DNA from: RGIG1959 sp045540655
Lineage (GTDB): Bacteria > Bacillota > Clostridia > Oscillospirales > Acutalibacteraceae
Direction of reading: 5' to 3'
Length of the DNA stretch: 53,335 nucleotides
Assembly: GCA_045540655.1 (NCBI GenBank)
Contig: JAZQHP010000056.1
Location: forward strand, 1-53,335
Shown here in pieces: positions 8,312 through 16,862 of the stretch (within the stretch, counting starts at the first letter, position 1; each line of letters opens with the position of its first letter). The translations under genes were made by a program, and so were the position numbers. Under the pieces are notes generated by a model, which was given only the letters and a program-made list of their open reading frames with translations, had not been told where the DNA came from and did not search any database.

Positions 8312-8641
8312 TTATATCTGTTCGGGAATGACCGCAAAAAATACGAGATCTTCCTCGTGGCGATTGGACAGCGAATGAGACTCGCCCTTGCGGCAATAAT
8401 GACAGCTTCCCGCGGGTAATTGCTCGGTAACGTCTTCGTGTACGACGGTGCCGACACCGGACAAAATATATATGATTTCCGAAGATGTTTCGTGGCAATG
8501 CATCCCGATCGAACTGTGGGGCGGCAACACCGCTTTCATAATGCGGTTGCGCTCGTCCACCACCATACGGGCTTTGAACACGCCTTCACCGCCGCGGAAT
8601 TTTTCCGTTACTGTTTCTTCCACACGATCAAAATCAATCAT
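8312..8641 (-). CDS. Cupin-domain protein
   Basis: A 109-residue single-domain cupin. The metal-binding motif 1 is visible as MHCHETSSEIIYILSG (His, His, Glu pattern G(X)5HXH(X)3-4E), and motif 2 as PAGSCHYCRKGESHSL. The fold is a small beta barrel. There is no signal peptide. Such stand-alone cupins bind a metal and serve as small sensors, isomerases or dioxygenases. Nothing here fixes the substrate. It lies downstream of the FprA gene on the same strand with a 67-base gap containing a small ATGCCG/CGGCAT hairpin, and it has its own terminator. Two Cys residues in motif 2 (CHYC) are unusual and could tune metal binding or redox. Confidence 0.85.
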   Translation of the reverse strand: MIDFDRVEETVTEKFRGGEGVFKARMVVDERNRIMKAVLPPHSSIGMHCHETSSEIIYILSGVGTVVHEDVTEQLPAGSCHYCRKGESHSLSNRHEEDLVFFAVIPEQI

Positions 8642-8708
8642 CGTTTATCCCCGCCTTATTTCAGAAGTATATCCCATGCCGACGAACGGCATCGGTTGTT
8701 CGCGCCGC

Positions 8709-9857
8709 TTACCCGACCAGTTCCGCAGCCAGGGCGGCAAGCGAGCACTCGGTCTCCTCGTCCATTGCCGCATGAATCGTAACCGTTGTATCGGTGTAGG
8801 TGATGTTTTTGGCAGATTCCAGGCATTTGCGGATGGTTTTCGCCGCCATCGGCATCCAGCTGCCATTTTCGACGATCGCAACCGTACGATTCTTAAAGCC
8901 GCGTTCGGTCAGCTCGTGGAGAAATTCGCGCATAAACGGGAACACCTCACCGTTATAGGTGGTGGTTGCCAGCACCACCTTGCCGAAGCGGAATGCCTGA
9001 GCGACCGCCTGCGACATATCGCACCGCGCCAGATCGTACACCGCCACCTGCGGGCAATCCTTGTCACGGAGCTGTTCAACCAGATAAGAGACAGCGTCTT
9101 TGGTGTGTCCGTAAACCGACGTGTAGAAAACAGCAACGCCTTCGGTTTCTGTGCCGTAGCCCGCCCAGGTGGTGTACAGTGCCAATGCCTGTTCAACGGT
9201 ATCCTCCAGCACCGGACCGTGAAGCGGGCAAATGCGTTCCAGCGGTGCGCCCTGCAGTTTCTTGAACAGCGCCTGTACCTGACCGCCGTATTTTCCGACA
9301 ATGCCGATGTAGTAACGGCGCGCTTCCTCCTCCCACGGCTCTTCGACATCCAGCGCACCGAATTTTCCGAAGGCGTCCGCCGAAAAGAGCGTTTTCGTCG
9401 TCGCGTCATAGGTGACCATCACTTCCGGCCAATGCACCATCGGCGCAGTAAAAAACATGAGCTCATGCGTGCCGAGGCTGAGACCATCGCCGTCCTTGAC
9501 CATCAGGCGGCGGTCGGCATAGTCCGTTTTAAAATACTTATTCATCATCGCAAAGGCTTTTTCGGTCGCGACGATCACCGCCTGCGGATATGCTTTGGCA
9601 AAGGCATCAATGTTAGCGGAGTGGTCGGGCTCCATGTGCGACACGATCAGATAGGACGGCGCGCGTCCGTCAAGTACCTGTGCGAGCATCTCCAGCCACG
9701 CTTCGCCGAATGCCGCATCCACGGTATCCATCACCGCGATGCGCTCATCAAAAATAACGTAGGAATTATAGGACATGCCGTTTGGTACACGGTATTGCCC
9801 TTCAAACAGATCGATCGCGTGATCATTCACACCGATATATACGATATCCTTATGCAT
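8709..9857 (-). CDS. fprA: FprA-type flavodiiron protein (A-type flavoprotein)
   Basis: A 382-residue protein with the two-domain flavodiiron layout: an N-terminal metallo-beta-lactamase-like di-iron domain and a C-terminal flavodoxin domain. The di-iron ligands are seen in HMEPDH (H74, E76, D78, H79), the later FFTAPMVHWPE histidine, the SADAFG aspartate and the CPLHGP histidine. The flavodoxin FMN loop is seen in VFYTSVYGHT. Flavodiiron proteins reduce O2 to water or NO to N2O with electrons from rubredoxin or NADH partners, and they protect strict anaerobes. No rubredoxin gene is adjacent. The gene has its own sigma-A promoter; the start ATG is preceded by GGAGAC. This supports an anaerobic host. 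Confidence 0.93.
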   Translation of the reverse strand: MHKDIVYIGVNDHAIDLFEGQYRVPNGMSYNSYVIFDERIAVMDTVDAAFGEAWLEMLAQVLDGRAPSYLIVSHMEPDHSANIDAFAKAYPQAVIVATEKAFAMMNKYFKTDYADRRLMVKDGDGLSLGTHELMFFTAPMVHWPEVMVTYDATTKTLFSADAFGKFGALDVEEPWEEEARRYYIGIVGKYGGQVQALFKKLQGAPLERICPLHGPVLEDTVEQALALYTTWAGYGTETEGVAVFYTSVYGHTKDAVSYLVEQLRDKDCPQVAVYDLARCDMSQAVAQAFRFGKVVLATTTYNGEVFPFMREFLHELTERGFKNRTVAIVENGSWMPMAAKTIRKCLESAKNITYTDTTVTIHAAMDEETECSLAALAAELVG

Positions 9858-9895
9858 ACGCTACTGTCTCCTTTATCAAGATCACTATGCTATGT

Positions 9896-9924
9896 ATTAT
9901 ACCCCATTCCTTCTATTTTCTCAA
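9896..9924 (-). promoter_or_regulatory. Sigma-A promoter of fprA
   Basis: On the minus strand TTGAGA (9924-9919), 17 bases, TATAAT (9901-9896). Confidence 0.75.
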
Positions 9925-9968
9925 GAGGAAAAGATAAACATCCGCAAAAATATCCTACAAACGCCACA

Positions 9969-10000
9969 AAGCCGACCTTTCCGAAACGAAAGATCGGCTT
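9969..10000 (-). terminator. Terminator of the DegV gene
   Basis: AAGCCGACCTTTC (9969-9981) pairs with GAAAGATCGGCTT (9988-10000) with one mismatch around a CGAAAC loop. It sits just behind the DegV stop. Confidence 0.65.
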
Positions 10001-10003
10001 GGC

Positions 10004-10840
10004 TTATCTATCACTTTTCGCAACATACAAAAGACCGTACACTCCCGGTCCGACGTGCGCTCCGATGGTGGGGCCAACCTGGCAACGGGCATCCACCGTC
10101 ACCCCCGCCGCTGCCGCCTGTTCCTCCAGCGCTGCACAGTTCTCCTCTCCCGCGGTATACAAGGAAATCATCGGGAACGATGCATCCGGTTCATCGGCGA
10201 TCACCTTATCCAGAATGCTGCGAATCACACGCGGCACACCGATCGCCTTGCCGACCGCTTGTACCGCGCCCTGCGGCGTGACGGTCACAATCGGTTTGAT
10301 GTTCGCAAGGGTACCGACTGCCGCCGAAGCGCCGCTCAGACGTCCGCCTTTTTTCAGGTATTCCAGCGTGTCCACCCCCGCATACACCCGCACGCGGCTT
10401 TTGAGTTCTTCACAGCCTTGGGCAACCTCACGCGCAGTACGCCCCTCGGCAATCAAGCGGCGGGCATACGACACCAATACGCCGATCATATGCGTCACCG
10501 CCAGGGTATCGATCACATAAATCTGATCATATCCCACCATGGATTGGGCGATACGCGCACCCTGATAGGTGCCGCTGAGTCCCGATGACAGCGCAAAATA
10601 CAACAATTCGTCACCGCTGTCCCGCACCGCTTCAAACACTGACACAAAGGCGTCGGGCGACGGCTGAGACGTAGTCGGAAACGCCTGTGCACGCGCAAGC
10701 ATCGCATAAAAATCATCGGCATGCAGATCCACACCGTCCCGATACTCCCGTTCGTCCATGCGCACCGTTATCGGCATAAAATAATCATACAGGGATGTGT
10801 CGCGACAATCCGACGCCGAATCCACCATAATTTTGATCAT
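10004..10840 (-). CDS. DegV family fatty-acid-binding protein
   Basis: A protein of 278 residues from the ATG at 10840, which has AAGGAG 7 bases upstream; more upstream ATGs at 10846 and beyond are too close to or before that site. Family signatures: VDSASDC at the N-terminus (the usual DSTADL-type loop), FPTTSQPSP, SSGLSGTYQ (the conserved Ser that contacts the fatty acid carboxylate) and EYLKKGGRLSG. DegV (FakB-like) proteins bind a fatty acid and present it to the FakA kinase for phosphorylation, feeding phospholipid synthesis. No fakA gene is adjacent. The lipid operon (PlsC, diacylglycerol-kinase-like) lies directly upstream, which fits a lipid context. It is transcribed alone from a strong promoter. 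Confidence 0.9.
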   Translation of the reverse strand: MIKIMVDSASDCRDTSLYDYFMPITVRMDEREYRDGVDLHADDFYAMLARAQAFPTTSQPSPDAFVSVFEAVRDSGDELLYFALSSGLSGTYQGARIAQSMVGYDQIYVIDTLAVTHMIGVLVSYARRLIAEGRTAREVAQGCEELKSRVRVYAGVDTLEYLKKGGRLSGASAAVGTLANIKPIVTVTPQGAVQAVGKAIGVPRVIRSILDKVIADEPDASFPMISLYTAGEENCAALEEQAAAAGVTVDARCQVGPTIGAHVGPGVYGLLYVAKSDR

Positions 10841-10889
10841 TGTCATGCTCCTTCTTGATTTCATAGTACAGAGGGCTTCAAGCATATGC

Positions 10890-10918
10890 ATTATACCGCT
10901 ATTTTGTTGATTTGTCAA
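10890..10918 (-). promoter_or_regulatory. Sigma-A promoter of the DegV gene
   Basis: On the minus strand TTGACA (10918-10913), 17 bases, TATAAT (10895-10890), a near-consensus promoter. Confidence 0.85.
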
Positions 10919-10940
10919 CCTCTCACCTCTGCGCTGTACA

Positions 10941-10977
10941 AAAAGCGGTCGATGACTGTATGTGAATCACCGACCGC
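10941..10977 (-). terminator. Terminator of the lipid operon
   Basis: GCGGTCG (10945-10951) pairs with CGACCGC (10971-10977), extended by TGA/TCA pairing. On the minus strand it is followed by a T-run. Confidence 0.7.
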
Positions 10978-10984
10978 AACGATA

Positions 10985-12037
10985 TTATTCGATTTGTTCT
11001 TCGGCGCCTTCCGACTCGTCCTTACACACTCTCGGCGGCGGACTGACCGCATCAAAGGACGCCCAGAAGTCCCGCACTGTCCGACGATACCCTTCGGGAT
11101 CCACAAAGTGACTCATGCCGTGATCGGCACCCGGTACAACCAGCAGAGATTTTGCCGATGCGCACGCTTTGTAATTCTCGTAGGTCATGGTCACCGGTAC
11201 AAAATGATCGTCGGTGCCGTGAATAAACAACACGGGAACGGTGGTGTTCCGAAGCGCTTCCGACGCAGATACATCCTTTGGTCCCATCTGAATATGCTTT
11301 TTGCACACATCATCCGCGATGCGACCGAGTAATCCGTAATGCAAATGCAGATTATTCTCTACCACATGCTTCCAGATGGCGTGCGGAGACGTAAAGCCGC
11401 AATCCGCCACGATGCCGTGCACGTTGGGCGGCAGGTCCAGCTCAGACGCCATGAGCACGGTCGCCGCTCCCATGGACACGCCCGCCAGATAAATCGGCAG
11501 ATCGCCCGCCAGATGCTCGTTGACAAACTGCACCCACTGCAGACAGTCGTGGCGTTCCATCATGCCGAAGCCCATATATTCGCCGCCGCTGTCGCCCTGT
11601 CCGCGTTGTTCCACAAACAACACATGGCATCCGTCCTCGTGCCACTCTTCGGCGATGGTGCCGAAATCCCGCGCCCACGACGAACGCCAGCCATGCATGG
11701 CGATCACCACACGTTTCGGGGATTCTGCTTCATACCAGTGCCCCACCAGTTCCAGACCATCCTCGGTCGTGATGCCGACCGTCGGCAGATCCTTTTCGCG
11801 CAGTGCTTCTTCCCCGAGGCGAATCGCTTCCATAAATGCCTCAGAATCCTCAAAACCGCGCAGTTTGGTTTTGGCGCGTCCCATCTGCGGGATCTTTGCA
11901 GGCGCAGACCGTTTGAGCGCCACTTCTACCATCCGTTTTGTCAACGACACCGTAGCCAGCGTAACCGTCGTGGCGACAGCCGCCGCGAGTCCCGCGCCGA
12001 CAACGATCGCCTTTGCAGACTTTTTCAACGTACCCAC
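10985..12037 (-). CDS. Alpha/beta hydrolase with N-terminal membrane anchor
   Basis: A 350-residue protein. Residues about 8-32 form an Ala/Val/Thr-rich hydrophobic signal anchor, followed by a basic linker. The hydrolase domain has the oxyanion HGW motif (AMHGWRSS), the nucleophile elbow GVSMGA (Ser near 187), the acid in HGTDD and the histidine in GADHG, so the triad is complete. FVEQRGQGDSGGEYMGFG is the typical second-strand loop of the DUF1749/BAAT-like esterase group. The C-terminus is acidic. It is the last gene of the PlsC, diacylglycerol-kinase-like, hydrolase cluster, 57 bases after the kinase, so a lipase or acyl-ester role at the membrane is plausible. The substrate is not evident. 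Confidence 0.88.
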   Translation of the reverse strand: MGTLKKSAKAIVVGAGLAAAVATTVTLATVSLTKRMVEVALKRSAPAKIPQMGRAKTKLRGFEDSEAFMEAIRLGEEALREKDLPTVGITTEDGLELVGHWYEAESPKRVVIAMHGWRSSWARDFGTIAEEWHEDGCHVLFVEQRGQGDSGGEYMGFGMMERHDCLQWVQFVNEHLAGDLPIYLAGVSMGAATVLMASELDLPPNVHGIVADCGFTSPHAIWKHVVENNLHLHYGLLGRIADDVCKKHIQMGPKDVSASEALRNTTVPVLFIHGTDDHFVPVTMTYENYKACASAKSLLVVPGADHGMSHFVDPEGYRRTVRDFWASFDAVSPPPRVCKDESEGAEEQIE

Positions 12038-12094
12038 ACCCTTTCCTTTGAAATATACCGCAGTTTACGGTTTTTATTCAACAAAGCACCGACT

Positions 12095-12976
12095 TTACGC
12101 CATCGCCGCGGATTCCTTCACCTTTGTCGACGAGACGGCATGATACTCCGACACGTTCAGAATGGTTTCCCCGTCGATCTGCAGGGTTACGGGACGATCA
12201 AACGCCACGGTAATATCGTGTCCCTCATGGACGACGGCACGTTTCGTATGTTTCAGATGCTGACCCTTGAAAATGGACGGGAAGATCATCAGAATCTGCA
12301 GCTTGTTCGCGTTGTGCATCACCAGAAGCGACAGCTTACCGCCCTTCTTCATGCGATCCTGCGCCGGTGTCGGCATCATGCCGCCGCCGTAAAAACGTCC
12401 GTGCATGGTCGGAGCGATCCAGACGCGCTTGTATTCAAACGTTTCGCCGTCCACCGTCACTCTGGCGGCGGTCGGTTTATAATGGAACAACAGTCCTTTG
12501 ACGGCAATGCCGGTGTAATCCACGGGTTTGTCCGAAGTCGCACGCAGTTGATCGCCGACCTCACAACAATAGCCGTCGATGCCGTAGCCGACACCGTTGA
12601 GAAAATGATAGGTCTGACCGTTCACTGTCACGCTCGGCAGATCCTTAATGTACTCGTCCACGCAGATGGGCGACTGTGCATCGGATCCCTTGACATCGCG
12701 CATAAAGTCGTTTCCCGATCCGCAAGGATAATACAGCACATGATTCGGAAAAGAGATATCTTTTACAGCGTTGATAAACTGATTGAGTGTGCCGTCACCA
12801 CCGCAGATCATCACGTCGTCATCGGGCGCAATCCCTGCAAAGAAATCCCTCCAGGAGGTAATATCCTGTACTTTATAAAACGTATGGGTCGCGCTGTCAA
12901 AACGCGCTTTCAGTGTCTCCGGGGACCCCGCATTCGACGCGTGTCCCGCCAGGGAATTATACAAAACATGAATCAT
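12095..12976 (-). CDS. Diacylglycerol/lipid kinase family protein
   Basis: A 293-residue protein of the DgkB/YegS type. The ATP-binding motif GGDGTLN is at residues 59-65, the PCGSGNDF block follows near 84-91, and NGVGYGIDG marks the second domain, whose later part holds WIAPTMHGRFYGGGMMPTPAQD. These match the diacylglycerol kinase catalytic domain that transfers phosphate from ATP to diacylglycerol or another lipid, returning it to phosphatidic acid. It starts 3 bases after the stop of the PlsC gene, so the two are surely co-translated. The pair would make and recycle phosphatidic acid. Ligands for the structural Mg site are plausible but not proven by eye. Confidence 0.9.
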   Translation of the reverse strand: MIHVLYNSLAGHASNAGSPETLKARFDSATHTFYKVQDITSWRDFFAGIAPDDDVMICGGDGTLNQFINAVKDISFPNHVLYYPCGSGNDFMRDVKGSDAQSPICVDEYIKDLPSVTVNGQTYHFLNGVGYGIDGYCCEVGDQLRATSDKPVDYTGIAVKGLLFHYKPTAARVTVDGETFEYKRVWIAPTMHGRFYGGGMMPTPAQDRMKKGGKLSLLVMHNANKLQILMIFPSIFKGQHLKHTKRAVVHEGHDITVAFDRPVTLQIDGETILNVSEYHAVSSTKVKESAAMA

Positions 12977-12979
12977 GAT

Positions 12980-13705
12980 TTATCGCTCCTCTGTTTGTAA
13001 TACGTCTTCAATCGCCGCACGCACACGATCGCCGATCACGCAGGTCCGTACTCCTTGCATGTCAGACGGTTCAATGACATCCACCACATCCAGATAGACG
13101 TCGGAATGATGAAACGGCAGATTTTTATGGATGGTTTGTGTGCCGCGAAGTGCCATGACCACGATCGGGGCGTTGGCTTGTTGCGCCACGCGGAACACCG
13201 CGTTGTGAAACGGCAACATATCGCCGCTTTTGCACCGCGTGCCTTCGGGATACACGCCGATCGACAGTTCCTGCGCGCCGAGCAGTTCGCTTGCCCGTTT
13301 GAAGGTATCCATGGCGTTGCGGGCGCTGTCCCGATCGATCGGCATGAAGCGGCATCGGTGGATGATCCGTCCGAAAGCAGGAATGCGAAACAGCGAGGGT
13401 TTAGCGATGTACGCCATGCTTTTGTCGCGGAATACATACCACGTAACCAACGGATCGAAGTTGGAGCGGTGATTGGAAACAAACAGGCAATGCACGCCTT
13501 CGGGCACACGTTCCAGCCCTGTCGTATGAATACGCACCCCGAGCATGCGCAGTCCGAAGCCTGTCGTAAAAATCAGCAGGCGGCGATAAAAGCGGCTGTC
13601 CCGCTCATACGTCTTTTTGGGGTTGACAAGCAGTCCGACAACCACATAAAACAACACCGCGGGAACCAGCAATATCGCCAGCACGATGGTTCTGAAAAGA
13701 TCCAC
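12980..13705 (-). CDS. plsC: 1-acyl-sn-glycerol-3-phosphate acyltransferase
   Basis: The start is GTG at 13705, 5 bases behind AGGAGGGG; a longer in-frame ATG at 13765 lacks a ribosome site. The product has 241 residues. Residues 3-27 form a membrane helix. Catalytic motif I is NHRSNFD (H79 and D84, HX4D). The motif around residues 115-123, FMPIDRDS, and the PEGTR motif III near residue 155 bind the glycerol phosphate. The enzyme acylates lysophosphatidic acid to phosphatidic acid at the inner membrane face. It is the first gene of the lipid operon and is followed after 3 bases by the lipid kinase. A long AT-rich inverted repeat lies just upstream. Confidence 0.9.
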   Translation of the reverse strand: MDLFRTIVLAILLVPAVLFYVVVGLLVNPKKTYERDSRFYRRLLIFTTGFGLRMLGVRIHTTGLERVPEGVHCLFVSNHRSNFDPLVTWYVFRDKSMAYIAKPSLFRIPAFGRIIHRCRFMPIDRDSARNAMDTFKRASELLGAQELSIGVYPEGTRCKSGDMLPFHNAVFRVAQQANAPIVVMALRGTQTIHKNLPFHHSDVYLDVVDVIEPSDMQGVRTCVIGDRVRAAIEDVLQTEER

Positions 13706-13746
13706 GTCACCCCTCCTTTCGACACGATTCGATATTATTTTACCAC

Positions 13747-13781
13747 AAATATCAAAAAAATCCACTCTTTTTTTGATATTT
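13747..13781. repeat. Perfect AT-rich inverted repeat upstream of plsC
   Basis: AAATATCAAAAAAA (13747-13760) and TTTTTTTGATATTT (13768-13781) form a 14-bp perfect stem with a 7-base loop. It lies between the trkH terminator and plsC. It may be a second terminator or an operator; I cannot decide from sequence. Confidence 0.6.
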
Positions 13782-13817
13782 CAACATTCATTCCGCAGAT
13801 GGACGCAAAAAGAAAGC

Positions 13818-13862
13818 CGCTGTAAACACCTACATCCCTTCGGACAGCTGGCATTTACAGCG
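13818..13862 (-). terminator. Terminator of the trkA-trkH operon
   Basis: CGCTGTAAA (13818-13826) pairs with TTTACAGCG (13854-13862) with a 27-base loop. On the minus strand a T-rich stretch follows. Confidence 0.55.
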
Positions 13863-13878
13863 ACTGTTTGGTATATAG

Positions 13879-15324
13879 TTACTTTTTCCAGGTAGACGGC
13901 GAGAAGAGCAACAGAATCGGGAAAATCTCCAGACGCCCTGCCAGCATATTGAACACGCACACCAGCTTGGAAAGCGCCGAATACTCGGCAAAGCTTCCCG
14001 TCGGACCGACTTTTCCCAGACCGGGTCCGACGTTATTGAGCGTGGTCACGGCGGCGGTAAAGTTGGTGGTCAGGTCAAATCCGTCCAACGACAACAAGAG
14101 CGTTGATGCCATCAGAATGACCACATAGCAGAACAAAAACGCAAACAGGGCCGACAGCACATCGCGTTCCACTGCTTTACCGTCCATTTTGATCACCTTG
14201 ACACTGCGCGGATGAATGTGACGGGCGATTTCGCGTCCCGTGGTTTTCCAGCACAAAAACACGCGGGAGACTTTAAAGCCGCCTGCCGTACTACCGGCAC
14301 ATGCACCCGTAAGCATCAGCAGTACCATCAGCCCTCGGGACACCTGCGGCCACAGATCAAAATCAACCGTGGCATAGCCTGTCGTAGTCATCACCGATGC
14401 CGTCTGGAACAGCACCTCGTGAATCGTCATGCCGACCGGACCGCCTTCAACCAACAACAGATTGATGACAATCAGTGCCGACACACCGCCATACAGCACG
14501 AGATACCAGTGTACCTCCTGCATCGCGAGCGCCAGACGAAAGCGCTTGGTGATGAGCAGAAAATAGAACGTAAAATTGATGCCGAACAGCAACATAAATA
14601 CGGTGATGATGATCTGCGCCGCAAGCGTATACGACGCCATGCTGTCCGCACGGATACCGAAGCCGCCCGTTCCGGCGGTGCTGAACGACAGACAGATCGC
14701 ATCAAAGAGCGGCATTTTGCCCGCTGTAATCAACAGCACAAACTGGATCACGGTCATCACAAAATAAATGCCGTACAACACCAGCGCCGTTTTGCGCAGG
14801 TTCGGCACCAGCTTGCTGACCGTCGGTCCGGGGCTTTCCGCCTTCATAAGATACATACTGTGGCCGCCCGCCATGGGGAGCACCGCCAGCATAAACACCA
14901 GCACACCCATGCCGCCGATCCACTGCGAAAAGCTGCGCCAGAAGGCCATGCCGTGCGGCAACGCTTCGACGTCCGTCAGGATCGAGGCGCCTGTCGTTGT
15001 AAAGCCGGACACCGTTTCAAACAGCGCATCCACAAACGACGGAATCGCGCCGCTGATCACAAAGGGAAGTGAGCCGATCAGTGCCAGCACGACCCACGTT
15101 ACCGCCACCGCCACAAAACCTTCGCGGGCAAAAAACGCACTGTTGCGTGGCTTTTTCAAGCGAAGCAAAAAGCCGACCAGTCCGCAAGCCGCCGCCAACG
15201 AGATAAAAATCAACGCGTCGCGGTATTCCCCGTAAATCAGCGATGTCAGCGACGGAAACACCATAAAGCCGCCTTCCAGCATGACGATCCAGCCGATGAT
15301 ATAGCGAATGATACTGTAATTCAT
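13879..15324 (-). CDS. trkH: Trk-type potassium uptake protein, membrane subunit
   Basis: A 481-residue membrane protein with the four-repeat M1-P-M2 plan of TrkH/KtrB. The four selectivity-filter loops are visible: SGFTTTGAS, FSTAGTGGFG, SVMTTTGYAT and TTLNNVGPG. The conserved Arg-bearing last helix (GRLEIFPILLL) is present at the end. The protein moves K+ (or K+ with H+/Na+) inward and is gated by the TrkA ring. The gene starts 7 bases after the trkA stop, so the two are one translational unit with TrkA first. The gene ends close to a hairpin terminator. Family assignment is firm; TrkH rather than KtrB is chosen from length and the two-domain TrkA partner. Confidence 0.95.
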   Translation of the reverse strand: MNYSIIRYIIGWIVMLEGGFMVFPSLTSLIYGEYRDALIFISLAAACGLVGFLLRLKKPRNSAFFAREGFVAVAVTWVVLALIGSLPFVISGAIPSFVDALFETVSGFTTTGASILTDVEALPHGMAFWRSFSQWIGGMGVLVFMLAVLPMAGGHSMYLMKAESPGPTVSKLVPNLRKTALVLYGIYFVMTVIQFVLLITAGKMPLFDAICLSFSTAGTGGFGIRADSMASYTLAAQIIITVFMLLFGINFTFYFLLITKRFRLALAMQEVHWYLVLYGGVSALIVINLLLVEGGPVGMTIHEVLFQTASVMTTTGYATVDFDLWPQVSRGLMVLLMLTGACAGSTAGGFKVSRVFLCWKTTGREIARHIHPRSVKVIKMDGKAVERDVLSALFAFLFCYVVILMASTLLLSLDGFDLTTNFTAAVTTLNNVGPGLGKVGPTGSFAEYSALSKLVCVFNMLAGRLEIFPILLLFSPSTWKK

Positions 15325-15331
15325 GGCATCA

Positions 15332-16702
15332 TCAATCCTTTAAAATATCGCTCAGGTCACTGAGTCCCTTATGCGTGGTAATCACGATCACCGTGTCGCC
15401 GATCTGGAGCGAATCGCGACCGCTCGGCGTGATGATCTTGCCGTCGCGATTGATGCAGGACACGAGCAGATTGTTCTTCAGTGCCAGATCCATCAGCGGT
15501 ACACCGATCAATCGCTCGGTCTTTTTCGAACCTTCGCGCACCTTGAACTCAAGCGCTTCGGCGCGACCTTTGGCAAGATAATACAGCGTTTCCACGTTAC
15601 TGCCCGAGGCATTTTCCATCGAGCGCACATAACGCAGAATGCGTCCCGTGGTGATACTACGCGGGCAAACCACACTGCCGAGCGGCATATCCCGAATGAC
15701 TTCCTCGAAGGTAATGCGGGTGATTTTCGTGACCAGTTTCGCGTTGGACACCTTTTGCGCATACAGCGACAGCAGGATGTTTTCTTCATCAATATTGGTC
15801 AGCGACACAAACGCGTCGGTGTCGGCAATGCCTTCCTCCTGCAACAACGTCTCATTGGTTGCGTCTCCGCATACCACGTCGGCTTCAGGGATAATATCGC
15901 TGAGCTGTTCACAGCGCGCTTCGTCCGATTCGATCAACTTGACGCGCACGTGCGAATGTACCAAAGTCTGCGCCAGATATTGCGCGACACGCCCGCCGCC
16001 CGCGATCATCACATTTTTGAGCATGCGTGTGCGCAAGCCGAATGCGCGGAACACCTTGGAAATCGTTGTCAGATTGACAACGATCCACAGGCTGTCACCT
16101 TTTTCTATCCGTTGACGACCGTCGGGAATGATCACCTCTTCCCCGCGCTCGATCATACAGATGTGCACATTGACATTCAGCTTTCGCGCCAGTTCGGCAA
16201 GTGTCACACCCACCGCGGGCGAATCGTCGGGAATCGCAAAGCGCACGAGATTGACGCGTCCCTTGGCAAACGCATCGATTTCCATCGCCGACGGCACCTG
16301 AATCAGACGGGCAATATCCGCCGCCGCAGCGAGATCGGGATTGACCGCCAGCGAGAGACCGAGTTCTTCCTTGATAAAGCGGATCTGTTCGTAATATTCG
16401 GGTTTGCGCACCCGCGCAATCGTCTGACAGTTACCGGCTTTGCGGGCAATCAGACAAGAAAGCAGATTGATTTCATCCGAATCGGTCACAGCAATCAGCA
16501 GATCTGCCTGCAGAACACCCGCTTCCATCTGATCCCGATAGCTGGTGCCGTTACCGCACACGCCCTGCACATCGACAGGACCGATGGTTTCCTGCAACAC
16601 ATGCGCATTGGAATCCAACATCGTGACCGCGTGTCCTTCTTCGCTCAGCTTCTGAGCAAGCTCGATGCCGACCTTCCCGCAACCGACAATAATGATGTTC
16701 AT
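15332..16702 (-). CDS. trkA: Trk potassium system NAD-binding regulator
   Basis: A 456-residue protein with tandem RCK modules: two Rossmann RCK_N domains and two RCK_C domains. The first nucleotide loop is GCGKVG (7-12) with D30 at the end of strand 2; the second is AGGGRVAQ near 234-241 with ESDE after it. RCK_C modules are at about 140-220 and 372-456. The duplicated form is typical of TrkA rather than KtrA/KtrC. It binds NAD(H)/ATP and gates TrkH at the inner face. The start ATG has AAAGGAG 7 bases upstream. It is the first gene of the trkA-trkH operon and has its own sigma-A promoter. Confidence 0.95.
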   Translation of the reverse strand: MNIIIVGCGKVGIELAQKLSEEGHAVTMLDSNAHVLQETIGPVDVQGVCGNGTSYRDQMEAGVLQADLLIAVTDSDEINLLSCLIARKAGNCQTIARVRKPEYYEQIRFIKEELGLSLAVNPDLAAAADIARLIQVPSAMEIDAFAKGRVNLVRFAIPDDSPAVGVTLAELARKLNVNVHICMIERGEEVIIPDGRQRIEKGDSLWIVVNLTTISKVFRAFGLRTRMLKNVMIAGGGRVAQYLAQTLVHSHVRVKLIESDEARCEQLSDIIPEADVVCGDATNETLLQEEGIADTDAFVSLTNIDEENILLSLYAQKVSNAKLVTKITRITFEEVIRDMPLGSVVCPRSITTGRILRYVRSMENASGSNVETLYYLAKGRAEALEFKVREGSKKTERLIGVPLMDLALKNNLLVSCINRDGKIITPSGRDSLQIGDTVIVITTHKGLSDLSDILKD

Positions 16703-16750
16703 ATCGATTCTCCTTTGATAACCAAACTCACCGATATCCGGACACTACCT

Positions 16751-16778
16751 AGTATAGCACAAATTTTGCATTAGGCAA
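16751..16778 (-). promoter_or_regulatory. Sigma-A promoter of trkA-trkH
   Basis: On the minus strand TTGCCT (16778-16773), 16 bases, TATACT (16756-16751). Confidence 0.65.
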
Positions 16779-16814
16779 TCGTTTTTTCACAGAATCGCAT
16801 CGGCGATGAACATA

Positions 16815-16848
16815 AAAGCCGAAAAAGGCAACGACCTTTTTCGGCTTT
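16815..16848 (-). terminator. Terminator of the foldase-like lipoprotein gene
   Basis: A perfect 14-bp stem, AAAGCCGAAAAAGG (16815-16828) with CCTTTTTCGGCTTT (16835-16848), has a 6-base loop. Confidence 0.8.
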
Positions 16849-16862
16849 GGTTTATGCAATTA

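Noticed and set aside
11339..13000. Large + strand frame opposite the lipid operon
   Set aside because: The minus strand carries two clear enzymes (lipid kinase, hydrolase) with ribosome sites; the + frame has basic, low-complexity composition.
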